Of a stretch of 64,000 nt of DNA, positions 12,253 through 23,875 are shown piece by piece. The notes under the pieces were generated by a model. It did no database searches, was not told the origin of the DNA, and saw only the letters and a program-made list of their open reading frames with translations. The stretch comes from Grammothele lineata (taxonomy: Eukaryota > Basidiomycota > Agaricomycetes > Polyporales > Polyporaceae), in the NCBI GenBank assembly GCA_002150815.3, contig NDFF03000400.1:310001-374000 (forward strand), given 5' to 3'. Position 1 is the first letter of the stretch. Every line of letters begins with the position of its first letter. Made by a program: the position numbers and the translations under genes.

Positions 12253-13225
12253 AGAGCGCGGAGTTGGCCGATGTTTGTTTGGCGAGGGGAGAGGGCATTT
12301 CCATCGACTTCTTGGGCCGACGGACTTGGCCATGACGGCGGCCCATCAGCCACCACCCACGCGATCCGCCCGTGCCGAGCAGCGCGGCTCCCGTCCGCCG
12401 AGCGACTCGTGATTGCTTACCCGCCCTCTCCTTCCAGCACCCGCCCGCACGAACACAACGTTCAGCCACCCGCCACGCCCCCGACGCCTCCAACGGTCTT
12501 GTCCCCGACGCACTCCCGCCCCGCCCTCCCTTCCCCGCGTTCCCGCAGTCGCGCAGAGCCACACATGTCGCCTCGTCCACGGCCCGCCCTGTCCGACTGC
12601 GACTTTCCTTCCGCGCTCCTCCTCCGCAGCCCGAGGAGAGCGTTCGACGTGCATAATCGGTGCTCCCCAGTCCCGCGCCGAGGACGCTCGAGGACGTCAT
12701 CCGGGGTCGCTCCATGCTGCGTGCATCCCTGCATCGCCGCGCACCAATCACGCTCCTCCCTCGCAGCCTTCTGGCTCCCGTTTCCAGCCATCTTCTCTCC
12801 CAAATTTATCCTACCCCGCGCCGGCCGAAGCCTCGTCGGTCCCATTCGCGCCTCGCCCTCTGTCCAAATATACGCGGTTTATGAAGTCTCGAGAACTGCT
12901 GAGTCCGAGACATAACCAATCGTGGAGGGCTTGGGAGGTCGCGTGTGGGGTTGGACTGACCGGAAGGATCCAGAATTCCCGCTAGCAAGTATAGATGATG
13001 CTCATATTGTACAAGAAATGCTACAAATGACCAGTACTGCCCTTTCCTCGCCGTATCGTACAGGTGAAATATGGGTACAACATACCGGGACCTCGTGTAA
13101 TCCATGACAGACGTCTCCGACTTCCGGACCAGCTGAGGCACGACCCTGACGTCATCACTGTGCTCGTCTGTCGTCAGCGGTACCGCGCTCGAGGGACACC
13201 CTCGCAGCCACCTCGCGACCCGTGC
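12253..13225. other. Intergenic region between the GPI gene and the RdRP gene
   Basis: It lies upstream of the GPI-protein gene and downstream of the RdRP stop codon. Several overlapping Arg/Pro/Ser-rich frames exist on both strands, which is expected in GC-rich DNA. None has a domain or a plausible start context. Confidence 0.4.
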
Positions 13226-16200
13226 CTAGTCGTCCGAGTCGCTGTCCGAGTCCTGCTCGTCTTCGCTCTCCTCGCGCTTGCCATTGCCATCCAACTTCTC
13301 CAGCTTCTCCAGCATGTCGCACACCACGCTCAGTCCAATCAGCCCGAAGCTCCGCGCCCCGAACGCCTCCTCGTAACGGAGCCCAAAGTCCCATGCGGCC
13401 CAGCCCTTCGCGAGCGCAGCGACCAGCTCCTCGCGCCCCGGCTCCTCCTCCTCAACCTTCGCCCCCTCACCCTCCCGCTCCTCGCGCCGCGCCCCGCGGG
13501 GTATGCCCAGCCCGCGCCGGCGGTACTTGACGTCGCGCACGATCTGCCCCGCGTGCTCGCGCATGCGCTGCGCCCGGCTCTTGCGCCAGCGCCGGTCCGG
13601 GCACTTGGCCATGATCGCGCCCACGACGACCTCCTCCTCCGCGAGGCGCACGTCCGCGCTGTCCGCCGGCGCGTGCGTCAGGCAGAGGTAGCTCAGCTCC
13701 CGCGCGTAGTGCCGGAAGAGCGCCTCGAGCGCGCCCACGTGCGCGTCCGCGTCGTTGTGGAACCGCCGCAGGTGTCGCTCGATCGCGGGCCGGAGCGCGA
13801 GCGAGATTGTGTCGCGGAGGGGCGGGTGGCGGGAGGCACGCAGGGGCTCGCCGACGGTGTAGCGGGGGGCGGGGGTGTAGACGTCTTTGATGGTGATGTT
13901 CCGGAAGAGCTCTCCCAGCGCGCGCGTCGACTCGTAGTAGTCGGACGGGCGCGGGTCCTCGTCCTCGGACTGGACGTGCGGGGAGACGGAGAGGTCAGGA
14001 ACGGCTCACGGCGAGACGCGCTTCGTGCGCACCTTTTTCCAGTCTGGCTTCGCGTGGATGAGCCTCCGGGGCATCTGTTGTAGGTCGACTTTCACGCCGT
14101 TCTTGGGGTAATCGACAGCCTGACTGCAGAGTCCGGCCAATTTCATACAGTGAGGATCACGAGTTCCATCCTAGTAAGTGTGGATGAGTGTGAATGGAGT
14201 GAAGTTATGAACGAATGGTTACCGGTGACTGATCTATAAACATAGTTTAATAAGCAAATGATATGGCATTGAGGCGAGCGGCTAGGGCACGTACCAGCAA
14301 TGATCAAATGTTGATCGGCGAGCAGGCCCTGCAAGTGGTGTCAGGGAGGTGCGCAGAGCGGAAATAGTCTGGGAAATAGATGACTTACAACGACATCCGA
14401 CTGCATGTACTCGACGAAGAATGTACAGATATCATCAATTGTGCTGGGACGATCCAACATCTTAGGGTCGACGGCGTCGTAAGATGAAGGTTCTTCGTGG
14501 TCCGTCGGAAGAAGGGAAGGGTCTTTGATAACGAGGAATTCGTCACTGATTACTGCCGTGAGCACCCGTGGCGCACGCATAGTACAAGGAACCTACCCGT
14601 CAACGTCGCCTCCCGCAAGACACGATGCCAGTGAACGTTTCCCTTTATGACATATAAGCATTCGGATAGTGGAGATGCATAGGTCCTCACCCATCGATGA
14701 CATGACCACAACGTTTTTGAGGTTACGGAAGAAACACAGTTTGCCCTCCGGAGGTTTTCCGATCGCCTTGACTCGTTGCACTACCAGGGTTTGAGAATCA
14801 ACGCTCCAAATCGATTCCAAGGCGGGGGCACGTACCATCGCCGGGGTGGATGTGGGGGGAGCGTGAGATAGAAACGAGACCTAGTGACACGCGTCGCAGT
14901 TCACGTCAGAATCAACTTTCCAGGCACACACTGGAATTATACCAACCTTGAATCCACTCCGGTTCGTCCTTGTCGGGTTCCTGTACGCAAGCTACAATTT
15001 ATCGACAGATTAGTCAACCATCGGGACGGGGATCCGCCACCAGACCGGGGGTCGCACCGTAAATCTCGCCCTCCTTTAGGCAGTACACGTTCTCATATCC
15101 TGCTTCAACATACGCTGGGCCCTCATCGACGATCCCGACGAGCTGGTGCGCGCGCTCGATCGGGATCCGCGCGTCGTGCTTGATCTCGCGCAGGACATGC
15201 GTCTGGGCGTACTTGAGCACCCGCCGGATGAACTCGTTGTCCAACGCGCGTGGCGCCTCGCGCTTGCCGAGGACAACGCCGGCACGCCCGAGGTGCGCAA
15301 GGATCCAGCGCAGGCCGAACACGTTCCCGAGCGCGTGCTTGCGGAGGAGCTCCTCCATGCTCGCCATGTCGTCGGGCGCGGTGACGACCTTCTTCACCGC
15401 GGCGTCTTGGAGGTCGATGAACGCCCGTTTCTGGACGCCGCGGTCCTCGAGGACGGCGACGAGTGGGCTGCGCGTGCGAGACGTTTGTGTTAGTCAAGTA
15501 TCACGCAGGGGAGAAGACCGCCAGGGGTGCTCACCGACACAACCGGGCTGTTCCAGGATGGGTGAAAGCCTTCGCGATCTCGATCTCAGCCTCGGCGTCA
15601 TCAGTAGCTGAGTATTTGCACATAGAGTGCCGAAGGCGCATTCGGATCCCCTCTAGCTGGTCGTCGACGGCAACCATGCCCTTGAAGCCTATTTTACGTC
15701 AGTAACGCCTCTCTGGTAGCAAATAGGCTTGTTGCATACCGAGGAATCGAATTTGGTACTGGGATAGAACGTCAGAACGTAGGAAAGAGGTATGAGGCAG
15801 CGGATGGATGCCTACCGCAGAAGGCTTTAGGATCAACTTCCTCTTGTCTGGCCCAGCTTCGAGTAAGGCGTCCCATATCAAGTCTCGTAGTCCCGGAGAG
15901 ATGGTGCCCTGTCCGTCAGTGTGCAGGTGCGGCTCTGTGCCAATGTCCGGCACCACTTCCCACTGATCACGCTTGATGCGTACCGAAGGATCGGTCCCGC
16001 TGAAGGCCTGTGCAATCCGCGCTGCGTACTTTGAAGGGATCATGATGCATTTCGAGAAATCGCCGAGGTCGTTGCGGATCTTGTTCGTAGTGATGCGTCC
16101 TTCGAGAGGGTGATTGAAGTCGGCCATGAACCAGCAGGTATGTTCGCGTAGTCCGGAATTCGAGTAGCCTAGAAAATGAAAGACCCGTCCGCCGATCTCG

Positions 16201-17911
16201 AGTCCATGCTTTAGGATATGTCCGAAACGCTGCTCGATGAGCGATTGCCCGTCGACCTATACCGCATTCACATATGCGCGTGAGTTCGAAGGAGAACTAG
16301 TCGAAATTTGCCACCTACCTCCTTTGGCCACCTGAAGGCCATCCTGTTCTCTTCACGAAACTCGACTCGAATGAAGTATTCCCTATACTGGTAGTACTTA
16401 CGCACAATCCGATTGGACTGCGTATCATACGGGCCCTCGAGAAGGACCCGCGTCGGCGTGACGATGGCGTGCGGACACTCTACGGACCCTTTCGAACGTG
16501 GTGAGTCCTCCCCGGTGTTCTTTGCGTCCTCTCCTAGCGCGTCCAAGTTGTGCGCTTCACCATCGACGTAGGACAAAAAGCATTGAAGGGCGGTTTCCCC
16601 GCTGCTCTTGGATCGTACGCGCTCGGAGAACCTGCGGAGAATACCGGCGGCTAGACCAGGCCGCTCCTCCACGAGCTGCTCGATGTGTGAGCTCATGTCG
16701 AACAGGTCGCGCGTGTGTAGGAATCCGCCGCGGAGAAGTGCTTCCAGCTGAAAGCGCACTGGCCAGTCAAAGTGGAGCATCCACGCGCGGGCTTCAGCCA
16801 GCCGGTCGGGGTGGAAGAAATCGCAGTTTTCAGCGGCAATGTCGACCTTAGTTGGAATGGTGATGCTGGCTACTTCACAAAGGACTCTAAGACCGTGTCG
16901 CGCTTTGGGATCGTTGAGAACGAGGCGGATCTGGTACGCATACTGTGCGACGAATTCATGGATGCCGCCCAGATGAGGGAGCCGTTGTCGGAAACCGCGG
17001 TCGTCCTTTTTCTTGTCCCCGGCATACTTACGATATCTTGACTGGTGTTCCAGGCGCGGAGGGTGCCACAGGTCGAAACATATAACTACGAGATTTGTGT
17101 TGGGTTATGCAGGCAGCAGGATTAGCATAAGCTTAAGACGTACAATACTGTCCAGCACGCGTTTTTCCATACGCGGACTTCCGTATGTTCCCCTGATCTA
17201 TCACAACATGGTCCGTTGTGTAGTCAGTAACAGCATTGCCGGTCTGGTGACGAAATATAAGTCCTGTATATAAAATCGACGGGTAAGTAAATCACCTCGA
17301 TGCGGAAAAGCTTGTGGTCATAGTCATATGACAATTCTCCTGCAAACGTCTCCTCTGATTGGATTTCGAATTCAATTGAGAACGACCTGTTGTCCTTGCT
17401 GGGGATTCCATCCTTGCGATAATATACCCCAAACTGAACTGTGTCGAGAATCATCCGAACCTGGCGTACTCTTTCGAGCTTCTCCTCGCGATCCTGCTCG
17501 GTTGTTGGATCCATGTATGGAGTCATCTGGAGTTCCCGGACGATTCTACGCGATGGATTCTGATCGCACCGTTTGAGCCATAATTTCCTGCCCAGGACCT
17601 CGACACGATTGCCGCGGCGACAAGCCCAGCCAAGAAACTGTTGTGCTACAGAACGGTCGGGGATGATGAGTTTGCCTTTCCCATTACTCGGTAGGGCATT
17701 GTGGCTTTGCTCCAGTTCGACCTTGAAATTGCTGTAGAATCATAGCATAAGTTGATGAAAATACACTCATGAGCCACTGAGACACTCACAGCCGCCGTGC
17801 CTTCTCTGCTGCAGGGTCGAAGAAATTGGGCCCGTGGAGAATCGCTCCTAGAACTTCCTTGACCTCCCAGAGCGTGGCTCGAGGCGGGATGTCTTCGAGA
17901 GAGATTTCCAT
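13226..17911 (-). CDS. RNA-dependent RNA polymerase (QDE-1-type, RNA silencing)
   Basis: A full-length cellular RdRP with many short introns, about 1,200 residues. It starts at an ATG (17911) with MEISLEDIPPRATLWEV and an N-terminal region containing NFKVELEQSHNALPS. Further blocks are HTCWFMADFNHPLEGRI (about 16090-16130), YQIRFLGFKGMVAVD, RRVLKYAQTHVLREIKHDAR, LVGIVDEGPAYVEAGYENVY with CLKEGEIY, and HPGDVQRVKAIGKPPEGKL. The catalytic loop reads GGDVDGDEF (about 14560-14612) and is split by an intron after the DG codons. It keeps the Asp-x-Asp-Gly-Asp pattern needed for metal binding. The protein ends in an acidic Ser/Asp run and stops at 13226. Family knowledge: these enzymes copy single-stranded RNA into double-stranded RNA for Dicer, in quelling and related defence against transposons and viruses. 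No inactivating change was seen. Confidence 0.93.
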
Positions 17912-19053
17912 GGAGACGATGGTTTGAGGACGGAGGAAGACGAGGGAGGGTATAGTTGGGTTCCCGAAGGAGAGCGAGATGTAAGGGGGCTACGACACGC
18001 TTTATCAAGCAGGTGTGGACCTGCCAGTGTGCTGAGGCCTGAGTGCTGCGGTCAAAGGGAGCGCATAGGCCAAAGACGTTTGTCAGCCTATTGGTTGTAG
18101 CCCGGGCAGCGAATGCAAAGCACACGAGCTTACCGCAGGATGGAACATGTATGTCGCAACTGTTCTCGAAAAAGCAGCTTCTAGAGATGTTGCTGCGGTA
18201 GCTAGTGACGGATCTGGAGGCCAGGGTTTCACAGCCTAAAGTTACGGGCAATGGGCGGCATGCGGGTGATCCCGTGTTCGCATACTTGCCGCTCGAAAGG
18301 AAGATTACGTTGGAGATCGTTGAATGATCATCGCTCTGAGGGCTCGAATGTATGAGTGCTGTGGGATATACATGTAGCTTCGGTTAAGCTTCGATAGGGC
18401 GAGCAATGTAGCTAAAGTTCAAGTTATTAATATTGTTGGCACTACTTAGTACGTACTACGGCCGTTGGATCTTCATGTCATCAAGGCGCTTAGTGATTAG
18501 TAATCCAAGTGTAGATGCCTGCCTCGGGGCCTACTTCTTGAAAGTGCGCCGCCTCCACTGCACCTCGAGTCGCACACAAAAAGCGACAAGGATCAGAGGC
18601 AAGAAAATAAAAAACCCCTCAGCGAACTGTTCCCACTACACTTACTTGTCACAGAGCGTATGCGAGATAAGAGTCGCCGCGAAGCCCAGTACTTAGTACT
18701 ACAAGCGCGCTACTAGCGTTGAAGAGCGTACGTACCGATGGGGTCGAGTACAGTACCGTCAAGGTGCCGCTGGCAAAATTCGGCCGTAATCGTGTAATCA
18801 GGAAGCTTGAGTATCGATATATGGACAACACAGCTCATAGAAGGTAGTTAGAAGATGCTATCGATACCGTAAAACCGTAACAATACATGACGAGCTCTGG
18901 TACCGACACCGGACATCGTGCAGCTAAGAGACGGAAAGGATAGTGGGCAGTATGATACATGGCGTACAAAGCAAGAACAGAGCGCGAAGAAAGCACGGGC
19001 CCGAGAAGAAAGCATCGTACTATAGCGGAAATAGTCATGGACATCACTGCTGA
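17912..19053. other. Intergenic region
   Basis: This is the upstream side of the RdRP gene and the downstream side of the TDP2-like gene. AT content is higher than in flanking genes. No coding frame with a domain, no RNA gene and no clear TATA box were found. Confidence 0.4.
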
Positions 19054-20361
19054 TCAAGAATGCCTCCTCCGCGTGGGCCGTGGTGGCCTAATGTCCTGCG
19101 AGCTGTCCTTGACAGGAAGGGAGACTCGCAACTTCAACCCATAGTGGTCGCTTGCCCACGCCCCCCACTGCGTCCTGACACCCTTCCCAATCACTTCAAC
19201 CTCTTCCTCTGTCTCCAGCGTTCCAGGCACGAAAAAGACTCTGTCGAGTCTCCCGGGTGGGAACTGGCAGCGTGGCTGGTATCCCCACGTGTGCATGGCC
19301 TGAGACGCCCCTTTTGCGCCACACGCATCTTCGAGCTCCGCGATAACATGGATGTGTTCGTCCGCAGGAGAGATGACGTTCATGTCGCCCGCCACGAGTC
19401 CGGCGCGAACGCCTCGTTGGCGAAGGACTGATGCGATGGCGGCGAGCTGCACGGGACGCTCGCGCTGCCCCTGTGGGAGCGATTCGAGGTGCGTGTTCGC
19501 GATACGGAGCACGTGGCAAAACTCTGGCTTGAGGGCGAAACTTTTTAGGTTCGGGTCTCCTAGCTCGATGTCGACGAAGAGAGCGGTGCGGCCCATGTCA
19601 GAGCCAGGGAAGTGCATCATGAATGCCTGGAGGACGCGAGTCTCGCGGGAGATGAGTGTGGCAACGCCATAATGCGCGGGCCAACGACTCAAATCTGGAG
19701 GTGTGACAACGAAGCGCCGGCGTACCCAGTCGTTGGCCAGCAGGGTGGCGAAACTGGCGCGGTCAAGTTCCTGTAGTAGAATCACGGCGGAGGGCGCGTG
19801 CTCGAAGAGCACTTTTCGGTGGAGATAGTCGAGTATGCAGGAGACCCTGCCACCCGTGTCTGCCGCCATAAAGTCGACGTTCCAGCTGATGATTTGGGGG
19901 CGCGTCTGGGCAATTCCTGGTGTGTCGTATTTCGTTGTCCAGCGACGGCGCTCGGGGGACCAGCCTTTGACTGGTACTCTATAAACTGCGTGACCCTCCA
20001 TCTCAATAGGCTTTTCAAGCTCTGAAGAGTCGGACGAGACTGGTGATGGGGGCGGGAGAGGTCGTGGGATTGAGTCGGTGATAACCTGGAGATCCTGGGC
20101 AGAGGGGGATGGCGGGGAACTCGTGTCAGGTCCTGGTGGGCTGGGTAGGAACGGGTCCAACGTTGTTGACTATATACCCTCGCGGCAGTTAGAGCGCTTC
20201 CAGTAGAATCAGGCGGACGATTGAGAGAGCGAGATCCGTACATCTGCTTTATCGAGCTCGTCTCGTAGACCGGTCTCGATTTTTGCCTCCGGCGAGTCTT
20301 CCGAGGGTTCAATCGGCTCAGAATCTTGATCCATCGGTGAGCTCTGATTTGTCGAAGCCAT
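19054..20361 (-). CDS. Endonuclease/exonuclease/phosphatase-fold protein, TDP2-like
   Basis: The long downstream exon (19054 to about 20140) encodes an EEP-fold phosphodiesterase. Its active-site motifs are in order: IISWNVD, VILLQELDRA, RIANTHLESLP, GLVAGDMNVISPADEH and ASDHYGLKLRV. This order fits the tyrosyl-DNA phosphodiesterase 2 branch, which removes topoisomerase 2 adducts from DNA 5' ends. Substrate here is inferred only. The EEP domain starts near an internal ATG at 20001 (MEGHAVYRV), which may be the true start. The frame stays open upstream to about 20160, where a stop forces a splice. The best candidate first exon has an ATG at 20361 and reads MASTNQSSPMDQDSEPIE to GLRDELDKAD. It can be joined in frame by an intron to DLQVITDSIPRPL or to PPGPDTSSPP. 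A further upstream exon is possible (see findings). The gene is divergent from the Sqt1/AAMP gene. Confidence 0.78.
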
Positions 20362-20826
20362 CGGTATACCAATTTTTGCCCTGAAGAGCCCTGGAAAGCA
20401 AGGTCGGTGAGAAGCCACGAAGAGCTTTGCGAGGACGAGGAACGCGCTTCACACGAGTCCAGGACGCACCTTTTGAGAATCGTCGTGTGGAACCAATACG
20501 AACTAACGGGGCGGTCGCGGTCGCAAGGACGCCCACAATATCCTGCAGGTGGCGGTTCATCAATAATGCGGCGTCCTCAAGGTCCTCAAGGCAGTTGAGG
20601 TTCCACTGATGAAGGAGACGCACTCGAATGAACAAGGTGTCCGCCACAATTGGCGCCCCGATGAGGTCGGACGGAAAACGTCGCGCACGCGAGTGACACG
20701 CGGATCACGTGCCCCGGCTCCGTCGGTTAGATCTGACTTGCAAAAATGCGATCGGTAGATGATCACAAAGCCTCTGCGTACCGTCTTTACTCAGCCGTTC
20801 ACGCTTCCTGATCCTCGCGGTCGCGT

Positions 20827-20833
20827 TATAAAG
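20827..20833 (+). promoter_or_regulatory. Candidate TATA box of the Sqt1/AAMP gene
   Basis: TATAAAG on the plus strand about 80 bases upstream of the ATG at 20909. It lies in the divergent interval shared with the TDP2-like gene. Confidence 0.5.
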
Positions 20834-20908
20834 CCTTTGCACGTCCTGCTGCGAAAGTCATAACACCTACCTTCGACTTTCAGCTTACACACTCTCAAAC
20901 ACACCTGC

Positions 20909-22343
20909 ATGGCGGCGGAACGCGTCGAAGACGAGCGTATCGAAGACGGAGAGGAAGACGAGTTCATCGACCCCAATGATGTCCTCGTCGAAGTCGCGGA
21001 GGATGGGGACCTGCCCATGGACGAGGACGATGAGGAGTTCTCGGGTGAGCACCCTCCCGATGAGGAGATTGTATGGGAGGACAACTCCATGCAACACTTC
21101 CCAAATCACAAGGGCTCCGTCTTCGCGGTCTCGACTCACCCCACTGCGTCGTTGGCCGCGTCTGGTGGGGAAGATGACCTAGGATACATCTGGGATTTGA
21201 CTACGGGCGACGAGCTAGTCAAGCTCACCGGGCACACGGATAGCGTCACCTCGACCGCTTTTAGCACGGACGGCGAGCTCATTGCGACCGGCGGCATGGA
21301 CGGCAAGGTCAGGATATGGCGGAGAGTAGGCAAGGAAGACTACAAGAATTGGGAGTTCTTGACAGAACTAACTGGTCCTGACGAGGTTATGGTAAGCGCA
21401 TCTGTGCGATCGGCTGGAGCGCGGGGCAGGTCACTGATCGTTACGCCTTGACGACCCGCAGTGGCTGAAATGGCATCCTAAGGGGACCGTGCTCCTTGCG
21501 GGCTCGAACGACACGACCGTATGGCTGTGGCAACGTGCGTTGCTCTACCCTATTCATTGAAGCGCTTACTCATTTTTGCCCAGTCCCGTCCGGGAATACG
21601 ATGCAGGTCTTCGCGGGGCACACAGGCCCCGTCGCCTGTGGCGATTTCACACCAGACGGCAAGCGCATCATCACCGCGGACGCAGAGGGTACACTCATAT
21701 TCTGGGACCCGCGATCGCCTACTCCCGTTTTCAAGCTTTCCCCCTCTGACGGCCGCTTCGAGCTCGACGGTATCACTTCGCTAGCGGTAAACCCCGCATC
21801 TACTCTTGCCGTCGTGGGGGGCGCGTCCGGAGGTCTTCGAGTTATCAGCCTTACTAAGGGTGAGGTCGTTGGTGCGCTCGCTGGCCACCAGGAGGGCGAG
21901 AGCGTGGAGGCCGTCGAGTTCGTTGAACTTGCAACGCCAGGGGCAGTGTCTGGTACGGGTGCTGCGTCTGGGATCGTTGTTACTGGCGGGACAGACGGCA
22001 AGGCGTGTATATGGGACCTCAGCACAATGCGCCTCCGTGCGACGCTCGAACATGGGGTATGTTGTTTTGCAGACGATGTTAATTTTTGAAGCATTATCTG
22101 ACATGTCGGTGTGTATAGGATGCCGTGACTTCACTTCATCATCTACCGGCACCGAAAGCGCATCTCATTGTGTCTGCTTCTGCGGATAAGGTGTTGAGGA
22201 CATGGGATGCACGCACAGGCGCCCTAGTCCGTGAACACAAGGGTCACAGCGGGCCAGTATTGGGTGCCACACTCGGTATGGGTGGAGCTGTGGTCGTGAG
22301 TGCCGGCGACGAGGGTGTTTGCTTGGTGTTCCCAACCGAATGA
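20909..22343 (+). CDS. SQT1: WD40 repeat protein, Sqt1/AAMP ribosome-assembly chaperone
   Basis: Four exons (20909-21391, 21462-21534, 21584-22056, 22119-22343) give 417 residues, a normal length for the family. A strongly acidic N-terminus (DERIEDGEEDEFIDPNDVL) is followed by WD40 blades: GEDDLGYIWDLTTGDEL, GGMDGKVRIWRRV, GSNDTTVWLWQLPSGNTMQ, ADAEGTLIFWDPRS, GGTDGKACIWDLSTMRL, SASADKVLRTWDARTGALV and a closing blade. The order and the acidic leader match yeast Sqt1 and animal AAMP. Family knowledge: Sqt1 is the dedicated chaperone that holds ribosomal protein Rpl10 (uL16) until it joins the 60S subunit. All three introns keep frame with good splice sites (donors GTAAGC, GTGCGT, GTATGT). Nothing unusual. 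Confidence 0.92.
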
Positions 22344-23751
22344 GGTGTATTTCCGCGGAAAAGCCTCTCGCGTGCTGTATTTCGTAGTGTTAGTACTTCC
22401 GGTGTATTCCAGACACGTTTTAGAAGGCATTATAATTGTATCCACTTCCTCAATATAGGGTTTCCAGATCATGACAGGTTTTGCGACTTGAATGCCATGG
22501 GTGGAGTTGCTTCATGCTCGCCGCTTGGGGCCGTTCAACTTCGGGGGACCGCATGGGCCGGTTCGGGCCGGCAGAAAAGAGGCTCGTGGCACTGATCGGT
22601 TTGCCTCCCGCGTCCAGTAGTCCAGTTCGATCACGAGTAGGCTCTTTCCACTTCTCGCTCCTCGTGCGGATCAAGGCCACAGCTTTATACAAGGGCAATT
22701 CACACATATGTTGCCCGCACTTATGACTACTAATCATCTACCTCCGACTAACAAGCGTCGATCGGCTGGGGTCGGAGAGGCAGCCCCTTAGAGGCTTCTA
22801 GTAGCCAGTTGTCTGCTAGCACTGGGGACACCACACTCACGCATCAAGGCTCATGAATTTCGTCGACAGCAACTCTTTAGGACAACCAGCATTCCGGAAC
22901 TATAGGAATGCGCCCGACGGAAATGTAGCGATGCTGTTTGTAGACTCCGTTCAGTACGCCCTCGACTCTCCCATGACGTACTATCATATGGCTGATCAGT
23001 CGATCAGGTTTTCCTTCGACAGTACGGGTGCTGTGTGCGGACTGATGCAGACTGAAGAGTAGAATCTTGCAGTGGATGGTCCACAATTGGTATGTTTGCG
23101 AAGGCATCGTGTCATGCGCCGGCGAATAGGCCGCGACCGTGACCGCCGTGGCGTGCTCATGCGACCTCTGGGTTGCCATCGGAACCTTTAGTCGTGCGCC
23201 ACGAGTGATTCCTGCGCTAACATCCCCTCGGCAATCCAGTTCGTTTGTCGTGCGTTAAATGTTTTCGGTACCGGTCTCGCAGTACAAGCTAGTACTCTTG
23301 GTATGTTTCATCCGCCACCTCACTGATGCGTTTCTGCTCAAATCGCGGCGCATATACGAAGCACTTTCAACGAGTCCGCATTGGACGAGCCCTCTCGGAA
23401 CCGAGAAACCCTGAGGCCTGAACGCGCGACATTTTCCCGAGCCTTTCCGACGCTCGCTCGGGCACGTCTGAGCGGCCTCCCATCAGATCCGCTCTCGTGC
23501 ACAACCTGCCAGCCGGTCTTTCTCCGCACTCGCTGCGGGGTGGGAAGTCTGCATCGGCGCTGCGCGACGACACGGAGCCGCGACCATGTGCCTAGCTCCC
23601 CCGCATTACCCCAGATATTATCCAGATCTGAGCGCGGGGCTAGTCTGGAAGAAGAAGCCCAGGATGCTCCCCTCCACACCCGCAATCAGGCGCCACGTCG
23701 TGTCCCTGTCGGAGGTCGGGGATGTAGCGACGAAGGGGACTTGTCTAAAAG
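22344..23751. other. Intergenic region
   Basis: About 1.4 kb lie between the Sqt1/AAMP stop and the promoter of the sugar permease gene. A 69-codon plus-strand frame at 22853-23062 has a balanced composition (ends GAVCGLMQTEE) but no homology I recognise and no clear partner exons. I do not call it a gene. The rest has no convincing coding sequence. Confidence 0.35.
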
Positions 23752-23758
23752 TATATAG
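23752..23758 (+). promoter_or_regulatory. Candidate TATA box of the sugar permease gene
   Basis: TATATAG on the plus strand about 120 bases upstream of the ATG at 23876. Confidence 0.45.
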
Positions 23759-23875
23759 TGTGCGATGCTTCCTCGTCCGTACGCGATGTTTGTTCCCGCT
23801 GCTTCGTCCACTTCCCAGTCGCCCGTGCCCCAGATCTCTTGAGACAGCGTCCTCCTTCAAGTTGATCTCAAGAGG

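Noticed and set aside
12229..12985. Overlapping frames of 190-228 codons upstream of the GPI gene
   Set aside because: Arg/Pro/Ser-rich in several frames of the same DNA, no domain. Fits promoter DNA of high GC content.
13064..14083. 339-codon plus-strand open frame
   Set aside because: It is antisense to the RdRP C-terminal exons, very Arg/Leu/Val/Pro-rich, and mirrors the GC-rich codon use of the RdRP gene.
22853..23062. 69-codon plus-strand frame
   Set aside because: Plausible composition but isolated, no homologue recognised and no partner exon.
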